In this document: piece by piece, positions 19,918 through 30,478 of the stretch
Position numbering within the stretch: position 1 is the first letter of the stretch
How the letters are laid out: each line of letters opens with the position of its first letter
DNA from: Haematobacter massiliensis
GTDB lineage: Bacteria > Pseudomonadota > Alphaproteobacteria > Rhodobacterales > Rhodobacteraceae
Assembly: GCF_000740795.1 (NCBI RefSeq)
Contig: NZ_JGYG01000003.1
Location: forward strand, 124,001-188,000
Reading direction: 5' to 3'
Length of the DNA: 64,000 nucleotides
Notes under the pieces: generated by a model
Told to the model about the DNA's origin: nothing
Databases searched by the model: none
The model's input: only the letters and a program-made list of their open reading frames with translations
Made by a program: the position numbers and the translations under genes

Positions 19918-21329
19918 GCCAGCTTCTCCTTCCAGCGGGCGATCTGGCTGCGCACCTGATCAGGCGCCGTGCCGCCATAGCTCTGGCGACTGCGGACGGA
20001 ATTGTGAACGCCCAGCACCGCGAACACGTCATCACGGATGCCCGGATGCACTGACTGCATCTCCGCCAGCGTGAGTTCTGGCAGGTCGACGCCCTTCTTC
20101 TCCGCCATGGCGACCAGCGTTCCGGTGACATGGTGGGCATCCCGGAACGGCAGGCCCAGTTCCCGCACCAGCCAGTCGGCAAGGTCGGTCGCCGTCGAGA
20201 AGCCGGAGGCCGCCGCGGCCTCCAGCACCGGGACATTCGCCGTCAGATCCCGCACCATGCCTTCCATCGCGGCGAGCGACAGGATGAGGTTGTCGGCGGC
20301 GTCGAAGACCTGTTCCTTGTCCTCCTGCATGTCCTTGGAATAGGTGAGCGGCAGGCCCTTCATGATGGTGAAGAGCGCGACCGTCGCGCCGAGGATCCGG
20401 CCCAGCTTGGCGCGCAGAAGCTCTGCCGCATCCGGGTTGCGCTTCTGCGGCATGATGGAGGAGCCGGTGGAGAACCGGTCCGACAGCCGCGCGAACCGGA
20501 ACTGGGCGGAGGACCAGATCACCAGCTCCTCGGCAAAGCGCGACAGGTGCATGGCGCAGATGGAGGCGGCGGAGAGGAACTCCAGCGCGAAATCCCGATC
20601 CGCCACCGCGTCCAGCGAATTGGCCATCGGCCGGTCGAAGCCCAGCTCCTGCGCGGTCATCTCCCGGTCGATGGGGAAGGATGTGCCCGCCAGCGCGGCG
20701 GCACCGAGCGGGCTTTCATTCATGCGGATGCGGGCGTCCTGGAAGCGCCCCATGTCCCGGCCCAGCATCTCCACATAGGCCATCATGTGGTGCCCCCATG
20801 TCACGGGTTGCGCGGTCTGGAGATGGGTGAAGCCCGGCATCACCCAGTCCGCCCCCTTCTCCGCCTGGGCGAGGAAGGCGCGGATCAGCAGGTCCAGCCC
20901 GGCGATCACCGCATCTGTCTGGTCCCGCACCCAGAGGCGGAAGTCGAGCGCGACCTGATCGTTCCGGCTCCGCGCGGTGTGCAGCCGGCCCGCCGGCTCC
21001 CCGATGATCTCCTTGAGCCGCGCCTCCACATTCATGTGGATGTCTTCCAGATCAGTGCGGAACTTGAAGGCGCCGCCCTCGATCTCTGACAAGACCGTGA
21101 GAAGCCCTTCCCCGATGGCCTGCGCATCGGTATCGGAGATGATACCCGTCACCGCCAGCATTGCGGCATGGGCACGCGAGCCGCGGATGTCCTGCGCCGC
21201 TAGCCGTTGGTCGAACCCGATGGAGGCGTTGATCGCCTCCATGATCGCGTCCGGCCCCGCGGCGAAGCGGCCACCCCACATGGAGTTCGCGCCCGTGTCG
21301 GAAGTGCCTTTGTCGGTCATACTGGTCAT
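19914..21329 (-). CDS. argH: Argininosuccinate lyase
   Basis: 471 aa. It has the fumarase/aspartase superfamily signature [28 protein letters not shown] and the [11 protein letters not shown]-like region. It splits argininosuccinate to arginine and fumarate, the last step of arginine synthesis. The ATG at 21329 has GAGG six nt upstream; the ATG at 21320 is an alternative. Divergent from the thioredoxin gene with only 19 nt between the starts, so promoters must overlap. Confidence 0.97.
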   Translation of the reverse strand: MTSMTDKGTSDTGANSMWGGRFAAGPDAIMEAINASIGFDQRLAAQDIRGSRAHAAMLAVTGIISDTDAQAIGEGLLTVLSEIEGGAFKFRTDLEDIHMNVEARLKEIIGEPAGRLHTARSRNDQVALDFRLWVRDQTDAVIAGLDLLIRAFLAQAEKGADWVMPGFTHLQTAQPVTWGHHMMAYVEMLGRDMGRFQDARIRMNESPLGAAALAGTSFPIDREMTAQELGFDRPMANSLDAVADRDFALEFLSAASICAMHLSRFAEELVIWSSAQFRFARLSDRFSTGSSIMPQKRNPDAAELLRAKLGRILGATVALFTIMKGLPLTYSKDMQEDKEQVFDAADNLILSLAAMEGMVRDLTANVPVLEAAAASGFSTATDLADWLVRELGLPFRDAHHVTGTLVAMAEKKGVDLPELTLAEMQSVHPGIRDDVFAVLGVHNSVRSRQSYGGTAPDQVRSQIARWKEKLA

Positions 21330-21348
21330 CGTGGCCTCTGGAGGAAAC

Positions 21349-21915
21349 ATGCGCATTCGATCCCTTGTCCTATACGCGGCCCTCGGGCTTGGCGTAAACA
21401 CGCCTCATGTCTTCGCGGCCGATCTGGCGGCGATGGAGGCGGCCCGAGCGGGGGATATGCGCAAGCTCACCCTTTCCGCGAACCCGCCCGACGTCTCCTC
21501 CGCCGCGCTGGAGGATGAGGCGGGCAACCCCCGCTCCATCGCCGAATGGCAGGGAAAGCCGGTGCTTATCAACTTCTGGGCGACGTGGTGCGCCCCCTGC
21601 CGGGAGGAGATGCCCTCCCTTGAACGGCTTCAGAAGAAGATGGCCGATACGCCTTTCGAAGTGGTTACCGTGGCGACCGGCCGTTCCGACGCGCGGGGGG
21701 TGGACAAGTTTCTTGATGAGATCGGCGTGACGGAGCTTCCGCGCTTACGCGATCCGAAGATGCAGATGGCGCGGGACATGGGCGTGCTGGGGCTTCCCGT
21801 CTCCGTCCTGGTCGATGCCGACGGCAGAGAGGTCGCCCGCCTGATCGGCGATGCCGACTGGGACACACCGGAAGCGGTCGCGGTCATCGAGGCGCTGATC
21901 CGGTCTCCGCAATGA
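21349..21915 (+). CDS. TlpA-type periplasmic thioredoxin-fold disulfide reductase
   Basis: 188 aa. Signal peptide about 1-23 (ending HVFAAD), then a thioredoxin-like domain with [17 protein letters not shown]; the redox pair is Cys81/Cys84. The cis-Pro region GLPVSVLVD is intact. It probably keeps periplasmic thiols reduced, for example for cytochrome c or cytochrome oxidase assembly. GAGGAA precedes the ATG. The 3' end overlaps the convergent tag gene by 32 nt. Confidence 0.88.
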   Translation: MRIRSLVLYAALGLGVNTPHVFAADLAAMEAARAGDMRKLTLSANPPDVSSAALEDEAGNPRSIAEWQGKPVLINFWATWCAPCREEMPSLERLQKKMADTPFEVVTVATGRSDARGVDKFLDEIGVTELPRLRDPKMQMARDMGVLGLPVSVLVDADGREVARLIGDADWDTPEAVAVIEALIRSPQ

Positions 21916-22474
21916 TCCGCTGACGGAAGCAGGCGGCGACATGGTCGTTGACCAGCCCCGCCGACTGCATGAAGGCATAGGCCGTCGTCGGCCCGCAGAA
22001 GCGGAACCCCGCACGGGACAACGCCTTGGACAGCGCGATGGAATCGGCTGTCTTCGGCGGCACCTGCGCCATCGTCCGGGGCGGCGCGTGGTCCTGCGGC
22101 GCATGGCGCCACACGAGGTCGGCGAACGGCTCGGCTCCGCCAAGGTCCAGAAAGGCGCGCGCATTGCCGATGGTCGCCTCGATCTTGCCGCGGTGCCGGA
22201 CGATTCCCGCATCGCCCAGCAGACGGGCGACCTCCGCCTCCCCCCATCCGGCGACCACTGCCGGATCGAACCCTGCGAAAGCCCGGCGGAACGCCTCCCG
22301 CTTGCGCAGGATGGTGATCCAGGACAGCCCGGCCTGAAACCCCTCCAGCTGCAGAAGCTCCCACAAGGCGCGTCCGTCCCGCAGCGGAACGCCCCATTCC
22401 GTATCGTGATAGGCGACGTATAGCGGATCGGCTCCGCACCAGCCGCAGCGGGCAGGCGATGTTTCCACGCTCAT
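21884..22474 (-). CDS. tag: DNA-3-methyladenine glycosylase I
   Basis: 196 aa. The zinc-binding N-terminus [40 protein letters not shown] and [19 protein letters not shown] are the Tag signature, including the second set of zinc ligands (His/Cys). It excises 3-methyladenine from DNA. The ATG at 22474, with AAGGAG upstream, is preferred to an in-frame TTG at 22480. Confidence 0.96.
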   Translation of the reverse strand: MSVETSPARCGWCGADPLYVAYHDTEWGVPLRDGRALWELLQLEGFQAGLSWITILRKREAFRRAFAGFDPAVVAGWGEAEVARLLGDAGIVRHRGKIEATIGNARAFLDLGGAEPFADLVWRHAPQDHAPPRTMAQVPPKTADSIALSKALSRAGFRFCGPTTAYAFMQSAGLVNDHVAACFRQRIIAETGSAPR

Positions 22475-22632
22475 GTGCAACGCTCCTTTTGAGAACGAAA
22501 AATGAACTTTTTCCCGTCAGGGTCAAGCTGCGGCATATCAGCGCCGTCGCTGTTGCGCTCTCTTTGGCGAGCAGCCATAGATTGCACAAGCGCCGGTGCC
22601 TGCACGCAACCCGGCCCAAGGGGAGAATTGCC

Positions 22633-23808
22633 ATGACCAATGTTGTGATCGTTTCCGCCGCCCGTACTGCGGTCGGCAGCTTCAACGGCTCTTTCGCGTC
22701 CACGCCTGCCCATGAGCTTGGCAAGGTCGTGCTGGAGGCGCTGGTGGAGCGCGCGGGCATCGCGCGGGGGGATGTGTCGGAAACCATTCTCGGCCAGGTG
22801 CTTCCCGCAGGGCAGGGCCAGAACCCGGCCCGTCAGGCGCATGTGAACGCCGGTCTGCCGATAGAGGCCGCCGCCTGGGGCATCAATCAGGTCTGCGGTT
22901 CCGGCCTTCGCGCCGTGGCGATCGGGGCGCAGCACATCCAGCTCGGCGATGCCACCGTGATCGCGGCCGGCGGGCAGGAGAGCATGTCCCTGTCCCCCCA
23001 TGTGCAGCATCTGCGCGCGGGCACCAAGATGGGCGATCTCAAGTTCATCGATTCGATGATCCGCGACGGTCTGTGGGATGCCTTCAACGGCTACCACATG
23101 GGCCAGACGGCGGAGAATGTCGCCGCCAAGTTCCAGATCACCCGTGAGGCGCAGGACGAATTCGCCGTCGCCTCTCAGAACAAGGCGGAAGCCGCGCAGA
23201 AGGCAGGCCGCTTCAAGGATGAGATCGTCCCCGTGGTGCTGAAGACCCGCAAGGGCGACGTGACGGTGGATGCCGACGAATACATCCGCCACGGCGCGAC
23301 GATCGACGCGATGGCCAAGCTGAAACCCGCCTTCGCCAAGGATGGCACCGTCACCGCCGCCAATGCCTCCGGCATCAACGACGGCGCGGCGGGCGTGCTG
23401 CTGATGACGGAGGAGGAAGCGGCGCGGCGCGGCCTGAAACCGATCGCGCGCATCGCCTCCTGGGCTACTGCCGGGGTCGATCCTGCGATCATGGGCACGG
23501 GGCCGATCCCCGCCTCGCGCAAGGCGTTGGAGAAGGCGGGCTGGAAGGTGTCGGACCTCGATCTGGTCGAGGCGAACGAAGCCTTCGCGGCGCAGGCGCT
23601 GGCGGTGAACAAGGAGATGGGCTGGGATCCGGAGATCGTGAACGTGAACGGCGGCGCCATCGCCATCGGCCACCCGATCGGCGCTTCGGGCGCCCGGATT
23701 CTCAATACCCTGCTGCATGAAATGACGCGGCGCGACGCGAAGAGGGGCCTCGCGACGCTCTGCATCGGCGGCGGAATGGGTGTGGCGATGTGTCTCGAAC
23801 GCGCGTGA
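22633..23808 (+). CDS. phaA: Acetyl-CoA acetyltransferase (beta-ketothiolase)
   Basis: 391 aa. The acylated Cys88 lies in [20 protein letters not shown] and [10 protein letters not shown] carry the catalytic His and second Cys. It condenses two acetyl-CoA to acetoacetyl-CoA. GGGAGAA precedes the ATG. It is followed after 55 nt by the acetoacetyl-CoA reductase gene, which identifies the pair as the first two steps of polyhydroxybutyrate synthesis; phaC is not in the window. Confidence 0.95.
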   Translation: MTNVVIVSAARTAVGSFNGSFASTPAHELGKVVLEALVERAGIARGDVSETILGQVLPAGQGQNPARQAHVNAGLPIEAAAWGINQVCGSGLRAVAIGAQHIQLGDATVIAAGGQESMSLSPHVQHLRAGTKMGDLKFIDSMIRDGLWDAFNGYHMGQTAENVAAKFQITREAQDEFAVASQNKAEAAQKAGRFKDEIVPVVLKTRKGDVTVDADEYIRHGATIDAMAKLKPAFAKDGTVTAANASGINDGAAGVLLMTEEEAARRGLKPIARIASWATAGVDPAIMGTGPIPASRKALEKAGWKVSDLDLVEANEAFAAQALAVNKEMGWDPEIVNVNGGAIAIGHPIGASGARILNTLLHEMTRRDAKRGLATLCIGGGMGVAMCLERA

Positions 23809-23863
23809 GCGGCACAGGACTATCATTACCGTACAATTGATTTCTTGGGAGAGGGGGGAAGTT

Positions 23864-24586
23864 ATGTCGAGAGTCGCATTGGTGACGGGTGGCACGAGGG
23901 GGATTGGCGCAGCCATCTCCCTCGCGCTCAAAGATGCGGGTTACAAGGTTGCCGCGAATTACGCCGGCAACAGCGCCGCGGCGGACGAGTTCAGCCGCGA
24001 TACCGGCATTCCGACGTTTCGCTGGTCGGTCGCCGATTATGAGGCCTGCAAGGCGGGAATCGCGGAAGTGGAGGCGGCGCTTGGCCCTGTCGACGTGCTG
24101 GTGAACAATGCCGGTATCACGCGGGACGCACTCTTCCACAAGATGACGCCCGATCAGTGGCGCGAAGTGATCGACACCAACCTCAGCGGACTGTTCAACA
24201 TGACCCACCCGCTCTGGCCGGGGATGCGGGAGCGGAAATTTGGCCGCGTGATCTCCATCTCCTCCATCAACGGGCAGAAGGGGCAGGCGGGGCAGGCAAA
24301 CTACTCCGCCGCCAAGGCAGGAGATCTCGGCTTCACCAAGGCGCTGGCACAGGAGGGCGCGCGGGCGGGCATCACTGTGAACGCCATCGCACCGGGCTAT
24401 ATCGCCACGGAGATGGTGATGGCTGTGCCGGAAAAGGTGCGCGAGAGCATCGTCGCCCAGATCCCCACCGGGCGTCTTGGACAGCCGGAGGAGATCGCGC
24501 GTTGCGTGGTGTTCCTCGCCTCCGATGATGCGGGCTTCATCACGGGGTCCACGATTACGGCGAATGGCGGACAGTTCTTCGTCTGA
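23864..24586 (+). CDS. phaB: Acetoacetyl-CoA reductase
   Basis: 240 aa SDR. It has VTGGTRGIGAAI, NNAGITRD, ISSINGQKGQAGQANYSAAKAG (Ser, Tyr, Lys) and the PhaB-type C-terminus ITGSTITANGGQFF. It reduces acetoacetyl-CoA to (R)-3-hydroxybutyryl-CoA with NADPH. A strong GGGGGGAA site precedes the ATG. The linkage to phaA distinguishes it from fabG at 2188. Confidence 0.94.
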   Translation: MSRVALVTGGTRGIGAAISLALKDAGYKVAANYAGNSAAADEFSRDTGIPTFRWSVADYEACKAGIAEVEAALGPVDVLVNNAGITRDALFHKMTPDQWREVIDTNLSGLFNMTHPLWPGMRERKFGRVISISSINGQKGQAGQANYSAAKAGDLGFTKALAQEGARAGITVNAIAPGYIATEMVMAVPEKVRESIVAQIPTGRLGQPEEIARCVVFLASDDAGFITGSTITANGGQFFV

Positions 24587-25499
24587 CACAAGCGGGGCGC
24601 GTCCCCGCGACGCGTCCCGCAGCCGTGCCACGCTGGTCGGCTTGTCGGCAGTGCTTCTTTGGGCGCTGCTGGCCCTTTTCACCATCGGTTCATCGCCAGT
24701 CCCACCGCTCCTGCTGAATGCGCTGTGCTTCGGGATCGGCGGCATGGTCGGCGTGGTCTGGATGGCAGTCTCCGGCACGGCGCATCGACTGCGGCAGGTG
24801 CCGCTCGCTGTCTATGCCTTTGGGACGGCCGGGCTTTTCGGATACCATATCCTGTATTTTACTGCCTTCCGGCTCAGCCCGACGGCGGAAACGGGCTTGA
24901 TCGCCTATTTATGGCCGCTGCTCATCGTGCTGGGCTCGGCCCTGCTTCCGGGTGAGCGGCTCCGCGCCGCGCATGTCGCCGGCGCGCTTCTGGCCTTTTC
25001 GGGCGCGACGCTCATCATCCTCGGCAAGGGTTCGAACGGTGAGGCATCCGGCCTGGGGCAGATGTTGGCCTTCGGCTGCGCTCTTACATGGGCGGCCTAC
25101 TCCCTCATCTCTCGCAGACTGGGTGCCGTTCCTACTGAGAGCGTGGCCGTATTCTGCATTGCCACGGCAGTGCTCTCCGCCTTGGCTCATGTCATGTTCG
25201 AGCCGACGATCTGGCCCAAGGATCTGACGGGTTGGGTCTGCGTCGTTCTCCTCGGACTGGGACCGGTGGGCATCGCCTTCTACACCTGGGACGTAGGCGT
25301 CAAGCGCGGAGATGTGCAGCTTCTGGGTGTTGCCAGCTATGCCGCCCCATTGCTCTCTACCGTCGCTCTCATCGTCGCAGGTATCGCCGAAGCCAGTGTG
25401 ACCCTGCTCCTTGCAGCCCTGCTGATAACCGGCGGAGCAGCTCTCGCCGCCCGCGCCGGCAAGGCACGCCAGAAGATCAGTGCGCCGAAAGGCGTTTGA
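24564..25499 (+). CDS. EamA-family (DMT superfamily) transporter
   Basis: 311 aa, about ten hydrophobic segments arranged as two EamA repeats (about 20-150 and 165-300), e.g. LSAVLLWALLALFTIG, ETGLIAYLWPLLIVLGSALLPGE and GPVGIAFYTWDVGVKRGDVQLL. Such proteins export amino acids or other metabolites; the substrate cannot be told. The ATG at 24564 lies inside phaB (23-nt overlap), so it is probably co-translated with the pha genes. It overlaps the convergent DUF465 gene by 23 nt. Confidence 0.85.
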   Translation: MADSSSSDTSGARPRDASRSRATLVGLSAVLLWALLALFTIGSSPVPPLLLNALCFGIGGMVGVVWMAVSGTAHRLRQVPLAVYAFGTAGLFGYHILYFTAFRLSPTAETGLIAYLWPLLIVLGSALLPGERLRAAHVAGALLAFSGATLIILGKGSNGEASGLGQMLAFGCALTWAAYSLISRRLGAVPTESVAVFCIATAVLSALAHVMFEPTIWPKDLTGWVCVVLLGLGPVGIAFYTWDVGVKRGDVQLLGVASYAAPLLSTVALIVAGIAEASVTLLLAALLITGGAALAARAGKARQKISAPKGV

Positions 25500-25644
25500 T
25501 CTCCTCCTTGAGACGCATCTTCTGCCGCTTCATCTCGGCAATATGGAGCGCGTCTGTCGCGGGACTGCGCTGCGCCTCCTCGACGCGCGCTGATAGCGCG
25601 GCGTGCTTCTTGCGGAGCTCTTGCAGGTGGGAACTGACGGCCAC
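25477..25644 (-). CDS. DUF465 (YdcH-like) small coiled-coil protein
   Basis: 55 aa helical protein (SSHLQELRKKHAALSARVEEAQRSP...EMKRQKMRLKEEIKRLS), matching DUF465: two charged helices with a conserved KKxxLxxxIxxL-like C-terminus. The start is GTG at 25644, six nt after a perfect AAGGAGG, which rules out the upstream ATG at 25668. Function unknown in the family. Confidence 0.8.
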   Translation of the reverse strand: MAVSSHLQELRKKHAALSARVEEAQRSPATDALHIAEMKRQKMRLKEEIKRLSAH

Positions 25645-25758
25645 GGTCTTCCTCCTTTGGTGATCCACAGATCAATAGGAACACAGGAGACGAGTCGTGT
25701 CACGCCCGGAATGAAACGGAGTTATGACGTGCCGGCGACAGAAAGAGCACATTTGTTG

Positions 25759-26547
25759 CTAAAACGGCAGGTTCCTGCCATCACGGAGAATTTCAGATAC
25801 GTTGTTCTTGAAATTTTCGCAATCAGCTTCGTGTTTTTCTCCCTCGTGGAGCACAAAAGGTGCAAGCAGGCGGAAGGCCGCGCGGCTGCCTTTCCGGGCC
25901 CGGCAGATGATCCGTCGTGCCGCTCGCCCCTCACGCGGAGCCAGCGGCAGAACCACGATGCCTCCCGTCCGGGCGGAGAGGGAGGTGAGCAGGTCCGGCA
26001 GACGATCCGCCGACTGAATCATGCTGAGATATCCCCCCGGAGAAAGCCGCTTCAGGCCCGTCTCCACCCAGAGATCAAGCGGCGTTTCCTCCCGAAGCGC
26101 GGCCTCCCGCCCCGGATCGCTGGCGCGGGTGCCGCCATCGGTCTGATAATAGGGGGGATTGGCAATGACGTGGTCGAAGCTCTCCGCCTTCAGATGCGCG
26201 GGAAGCGCGGCGATATCCCCCTCGGTCACTACAAGCGGGATGCCATTGACGACAGCATTCCTGCGGGCGAGGTCCGCATAAGCCGCCTGACGCTCCACCC
26301 CCATCAGGCGCAGCCCCGGCACACGCACCCCCAGACACAGGCTCGCCACCCCTGCTCCACAACCGAGTTCCAGAACCGACTCACCCCCTTTCGCCGGAAC
26401 GGAAGCGGCGAGGAGCACCGGATCTATAGCCGCCCGATAGCCCTCCCGCGGTTGCAGGATGCGGAGCCGGCCGCCAAGAAACTTGTCGCAGGTCAGGTCA
26501 CCTTCGGCGAAGCGCGGCAGGGGGGCACCGTCGGAGGGCTGCGTCAT
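25759..26547 (-). CDS. TrmN6/YfiC-type N6-adenine methyltransferase
   Basis: 262 aa. SAM motif I VLELGCGAGVASL, then motif IV NPPY typical of N6-adenine methyltransferases, preceded by the family opening DKFLGGRLRILQPREGYRAAIDPVLLAA. Likely modifies A37 of a tRNA (tRNA1Val in E. coli), though target assignment is uncertain. The ATG at 26547 is used; a GTG at 26571, overlapping the stop of the upstream gene (GTGA), is also possible and would couple the two. Its 3' flank is AT-rich. Confidence 0.8.
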   Translation of the reverse strand: MTQPSDGAPLPRFAEGDLTCDKFLGGRLRILQPREGYRAAIDPVLLAASVPAKGGESVLELGCGAGVASLCLGVRVPGLRLMGVERQAAYADLARRNAVVNGIPLVVTEGDIAALPAHLKAESFDHVIANPPYYQTDGGTRASDPGREAALREETPLDLWVETGLKRLSPGGYLSMIQSADRLPDLLTSLSARTGGIVVLPLAPREGRAARRIICRARKGSRAAFRLLAPFVLHEGEKHEADCENFKNNVSEILRDGRNLPF

Positions 26548-26567
26548 CGGCTGGCTGCGCGCATGGA

Positions 26568-26783
26568 TCACTCGCTGACCGGCAGGCCATTGTCCATGAG
26601 CACACGGCGCGCATGGCTCAGGTCACCGTCGCGCACCATGAGGCGCCGCGGCAGAATGCCCAGAGATCCTTCGAGAATGCTCATGTGGACGTCCAGTGGA
26701 AACGCGGCTATACCCTCGCCCTGAAGCAAGGCCACGGCAAAGGGGATGACGGTTGGGTCGCTTGTTCGCAGCACTTCTCGCAT
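26568..26783 (-). CDS. DUF2007-domain protein
   Basis: 71 aa. It resembles DUF2007 (putative signal-transducing domain): a beta-alpha-beta fold with LRTSDPTVIPFAVALLQGEGIAAFPLD and a C-terminal RRLMVRDGDLSHARRVL helix. Coupled to the methyltransferase gene behind it. The start is divergent from the polyprenyl synthase gene with almost no spacer. Biochemical role unknown. Confidence 0.75.
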   Translation of the reverse strand: MREVLRTSDPTVIPFAVALLQGEGIAAFPLDVHMSILEGSLGILPRRLMVRDGDLSHARRVLMDNGLPVSE

Positions 26784-26796
26784 GAGCGGAGTAAAC

Positions 26797-27822
26797 GTGA
26801 CTTCCCCCCGGTTGTCGAGGCCGGGCGTGGAACCGGCAGTCGCACGGCCGCTCGAGGCATTGAGCGCCTATCTGGCCGAAGACATGGCGGCGGTGAACCG
26901 CCTGATCCGCGAGCGCATGGCGTCGGAGCACGCGCCTCGAATTCCAGAGGTGACAGCGCATCTGATCGAGGCGGGGGGCAAGCGTCTGCGCCCCATGCTG
27001 ACGCTCGCCGCGGCGCGGCTTGCGGGCTACGACGGCCCCTATCACGTCCACCTCGCGGCGACGGTGGAGTTCATCCATACCGCGACGCTGCTCCATGACG
27101 ACGTGGTCGATGAGAGCCGGCAGCGCAGGGGCCGACCGACGGCAAACCTGCTGTGGGACAACAAGTCCTCCGTGCTGGTGGGAGATTACCTGTTCGCGCG
27201 CGCCTTTCAGTTGATGGTGGAGCCCGGGTCCATCCGGGTGCTCGACATCCTCTCCAATGCCTCCGCGACGATCGCGGAAGGCGAGGTGCTCCAGCTTACC
27301 GCAGCGCAGGATCTGGCGACGACGGAGGCCACCTATCTGAAGGTGGTGCGCGGCAAGACCGCAGCGCTCTTCTCCGCCGCGACGGAATCGGGCGCGGTGA
27401 TCGCAGGCGCGCCGGAGGCGTGGGTCGCGGCGCTCCGCGACTACGGGGACGCACTGGGGATCGCCTTTCAGATCGTGGACGATGTCCTGGATTATGGCGG
27501 CTCCACCCGGGACATCGGCAAGAATATCGGCGACGACTTCCGGGAGAGAAAACTGACGCTGCCGGTTATCAAGGCGGTGGCGAAGGCCGGCGCGCCGGAG
27601 CGTAGCTTCTGGACCCGCGTCATCGAGAAGGGCGATCAGCAGGACGGCGATCTGGAAGAAGCCCTGCGGCTGCTTCATCAGCACGGGGTTCTGGAGGAGA
27701 CGCGGGCAGAGGCGCGCGCCTGGGCCGAACGGGCGAAGGCAGCGCTTGCCCCCCTGCCCCATCATCCCGTCAGAGCCATGCTGGTCGATCTTGCGGATTT
27801 CGTGGTCGCCCGGATCAACTGA
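26797..27822 (+). CDS. Trans-polyprenyl diphosphate synthase (ubiquinone side chain)
   Basis: 341 aa. It has the first Asp-rich motif LLHDDVVDESRQRRGRPTAN, the second QIVDDVLDYGG, and KGGKRLRP-like GGKRLRPMLTL. It elongates isoprenyl diphosphate, probably to the C50 chain of ubiquinone-10. The GTG at 26797 has GGAG five nt upstream; the ATG at 26782 lacks a site and would overlap the divergent neighbour. It ends 3 nt before the convergent ispE gene, another isoprenoid step. Chain length cannot be read directly. Confidence 0.9.
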   Translation: MTSPRLSRPGVEPAVARPLEALSAYLAEDMAAVNRLIRERMASEHAPRIPEVTAHLIEAGGKRLRPMLTLAAARLAGYDGPYHVHLAATVEFIHTATLLHDDVVDESRQRRGRPTANLLWDNKSSVLVGDYLFARAFQLMVEPGSIRVLDILSNASATIAEGEVLQLTAAQDLATTEATYLKVVRGKTAALFSAATESGAVIAGAPEAWVAALRDYGDALGIAFQIVDDVLDYGGSTRDIGKNIGDDFRERKLTLPVIKAVAKAGAPERSFWTRVIEKGDQQDGDLEEALRLLHQHGVLEETRAEARAWAERAKAALAPLPHHPVRAMLVDLADFVVARIN

Positions 27823-27825
27823 TCG

Positions 27826-28671
27826 CTACAGCGCGGGCGGCTCCCGCAGCGCGGGGGCGGCGGCGACCCACCAGCCCTCCTGCTGAACCTCTCGCGCTGC
27901 GGCTTCGGCCGCCGTCTCACCATCGAAAAGCCCGAAGCAAGTCGCGCCGGAGCCGGACATCCGTGCGAGGTGGCAGCCGGGCTGCGCCGCCAGCAGATCA
28001 ATGACTTCAGCGATGACGGGCGCGCGGGCGCGGGCCGGTTCCTCGAGGTCGTTGCGCGTCTCCGCCGCCAGCCAGTGACCCAGCGCCGCGGCATCCGCAA
28101 GGCGGGGGAGCGGCGGCAAGGGCAGATTGTCCCGCCGGGCGAGCGCTCCAAAGACTGCGGCCGTCGGTACTTCCACACCGGGATTGGCCAGCACCAGCCA
28201 GAAATTCGGCAGGCCGGACAACGGCACCACCTCCTCCCCGATCCCCTGCATCCGCGCGGGCCGGCCGCCGAGACACACCGGCACATCCGCACCGAGCGCC
28301 AGCCCTGCCTCCGGCACTTCCCGCCCCGTCATGCGAACGAGAGCACGGAGCGTCGCCGCGGCGTCGGAAGAACCGCCCCCGATTCCGGCAGCGGCGGGCA
28401 GCCGCTTCTCCAGCGTGATCGCCGCCTCCACCCCCAGCAGGCGCGCGGCGCGCAGCACGAGGTTCCCCTCCCCCTGCGGCACATCGTCTGCGCGCGGCCC
28501 CGTCACGGTGAGGGAGAGCGGCCCCGGCGTTATCGTCACCCTGTCGCCCACCCCGGCAAAGACCACCAGACTGTCGAGCAGATGGTAGCCATCCGCCCTC
28601 CTCCCCGTCACATGCAGAGCGAGGTTCACCTTGGCCGGGGCGAATTCCCCGATGGTCGCGTGCTGCGTCAC
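27826..28671 (-). CDS. ispE: 4-diphosphocytidyl-2-C-methyl-D-erythritol kinase
   Basis: 281 aa GHMP kinase. It has [26 protein letters not shown] at the N-terminus and the ATP loop [17 protein letters not shown]. It phosphorylates CDP-ME in the MEP pathway. The only reasonable start is GTG at 28671, placed 7 nt after the stop of the TPR gene, so the two are likely co-transcribed. Confidence 0.95.
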   Translation of the reverse strand: MTQHATIGEFAPAKVNLALHVTGRRADGYHLLDSLVVFAGVGDRVTITPGPLSLTVTGPRADDVPQGEGNLVLRAARLLGVEAAITLEKRLPAAAGIGGGSSDAAATLRALVRMTGREVPEAGLALGADVPVCLGGRPARMQGIGEEVVPLSGLPNFWLVLANPGVEVPTAAVFGALARRDNLPLPPLPRLADAAALGHWLAAETRNDLEEPARARAPVIAEVIDLLAAQPGCHLARMSGSGATCFGLFDGETAAEAAAREVQQEGWWVAAAPALREPPAL

Positions 28672-28678
28672 GGCAGGA

Positions 28679-30382
28679 TCAGTCGGCGTCGCCGGTCCGC
28701 AGGATGGGGGGAGCGCCCTCCTCCTTCAGCACGGCATCCAGCCCGATGGAGAGCTTCTTGCGAATCCGCGTCGCGTCCTTTTCCTCCGGGTTGAAGGAGA
28801 GTGCGCGGCGCCACTGGAAATCGGCCTCCAGCTTGCGCCCGACGGCCCAGAAAACGTCCCCCAGATGGTCATTGACCACCGGGTCCACCGGCATCAGTTC
28901 CGCCGCGCGCTCCAGATGGCCGACGGCCTCCTCGTAGCGGCCGAGCCGGAAGAGCGCCCAGCCAAGGCTGTCAGTGATCGCGCCGTCATCGGGGCGGGCA
29001 TCCACCGCGCGCTGGATCATCGCAAGCGCCTCATCCAGATGCTCGTGCCGCTCCACATAGGAATAGCCGAGGTAGTTCAGCACGGCGGGCTGATCGGGCG
29101 ACAGCTCCAACGCCTTGCGAAAATCGGCTTCCGCCTTTGGCCACTGCCCGGAGCGTTCGAAGGCAATGCCGCGGGCAAAGAAAAGCGGCCAGTGCTGCGG
29201 GCCCGGCGTTCCCAGCAGGGCGATGGCGCGGTCATAGCTTTGCGCGGAGTCGGCGAACTTCTCCTGCCGGCGGAGCATGTCGCCATAGGCTACCTGCACG
29301 GAGAGCACATCGGGAGAGGCCTTCGCCAGCTGCTCCATGGCCTCGAGCGCGGCCTCCGTCCGGCTGCCGTCGTAAAGCGCGGAGGCGCGGCCCATTTCGG
29401 CGACATGGAAGGCGGGATCGTTGCGGGGGATGCGGTTGTAGGCAACCGTGGCCAGGTCATATTGGCCCTGCTTTTCCAGAATCCCTGCGACCATCAGGAT
29501 CGCTTCGGTAAAATCGGGGCGAAGGTGTTCGGCCATGCGGGCATAGACCAGCGTGAAACCATCCTCGCCGCCGCCGTTGGCCAGCACGCCCGCGACACCG
29601 TGAAATGCCTCCGCCATCCCGTCGGTCGCAGAGCGCACCACGTCGAAGGTCAGCGTCTCACCAGCTTCCAGCTGCGCGCGGAAGCCGTCCATCTCCGGAT
29701 CACCCTGGAAGGTGTTGTCGATCAGGGCGATGGCGTCGGCGTTGCGGTCGAGCTGGCTCAGCACCTCCACCTGCGCGACGACGCCCCGGCGCGTCACGCT
29801 CACCACCCGCCCGGTCTCACCGCCCAGAATGGTCTGAGCCCCTTCGAAATCGCCCGCGGCGGCGAGGGCCAGCGCCTTGTGGTAGAGGGCGAAAGCCCGC
29901 AGCGGCTCGTTGCTGGCGACCCTGTCGAAGGCGGCTTGCGCATCCGACATCCGGCCAAGCCCGAACTCCGCCCAGGCTCCGGCAAGTCCGTCGATCAGCG
30001 GACTGATCTTCGGTCCGCCCTGCACATCTGCCTTGACCGCCTCCCAATCTTTCCGCCCGATCATGTCCACGAGCAGCACCAGGTCGGCAAGCTGGCTGTC
30101 CTGGCCTTCCCGCTGCATGGACTGCGCCACAGTCAGCGCCGCATCGAACTCCCCCCGGCCGATATCGGAAAGGAGGGCGAACTCCTGTACTTGGGCATTG
30201 CCCGGATCATGGGACAGAGCCTCATGGAAATAGGTACCCGCCGCGCGGTAGTCCCGCTCCCCCGCGGCAGCGCGACCGGCGAGGTAGGGCCCCGCATAGC
30301 CATCCGCCCATGCGGCCGTTGCCCCGAGAAGCAGGGCAGAGCCGCAGAGCAGGGAGGCGGCGAGACGGGAAAGCTGAGACAT
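28679..30382 (-). CDS. Exported TPR-repeat protein
   Basis: 567 aa. Signal peptide about 1-26 ([19 protein letters not shown]), then many TPR helices; clear ones at the C-terminus include [34 protein letters not shown] and [30 protein letters not shown]. Probably a periplasmic or outer-membrane-associated scaffold. The start at 30382 fits the signal peptide; the frame continues to 30436. Upstream of ispE with 7 nt between. Partner unknown. Confidence 0.85.
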   Translation of the reverse strand: MSQLSRLAASLLCGSALLLGATAAWADGYAGPYLAGRAAAGERDYRAAGTYFHEALSHDPGNAQVQEFALLSDIGRGEFDAALTVAQSMQREGQDSQLADLVLLVDMIGRKDWEAVKADVQGGPKISPLIDGLAGAWAEFGLGRMSDAQAAFDRVASNEPLRAFALYHKALALAAAGDFEGAQTILGGETGRVVSVTRRGVVAQVEVLSQLDRNADAIALIDNTFQGDPEMDGFRAQLEAGETLTFDVVRSATDGMAEAFHGVAGVLANGGGEDGFTLVYARMAEHLRPDFTEAILMVAGILEKQGQYDLATVAYNRIPRNDPAFHVAEMGRASALYDGSRTEAALEAMEQLAKASPDVLSVQVAYGDMLRRQEKFADSAQSYDRAIALLGTPGPQHWPLFFARGIAFERSGQWPKAEADFRKALELSPDQPAVLNYLGYSYVERHEHLDEALAMIQRAVDARPDDGAITDSLGWALFRLGRYEEAVGHLERAAELMPVDPVVNDHLGDVFWAVGRKLEADFQWRRALSFNPEEKDATRIRKKLSIGLDAVLKEEGAPPILRTGDAD

Positions 30383-30478
30383 CAGGGGCACCACAGATCG
30401 AACATCCGGGTGACCGTATCCGTGGGGCGGCAGCAAGGCAATCGCCCCGCACCAGCGGGACGGAAGCTCGCCCTAATG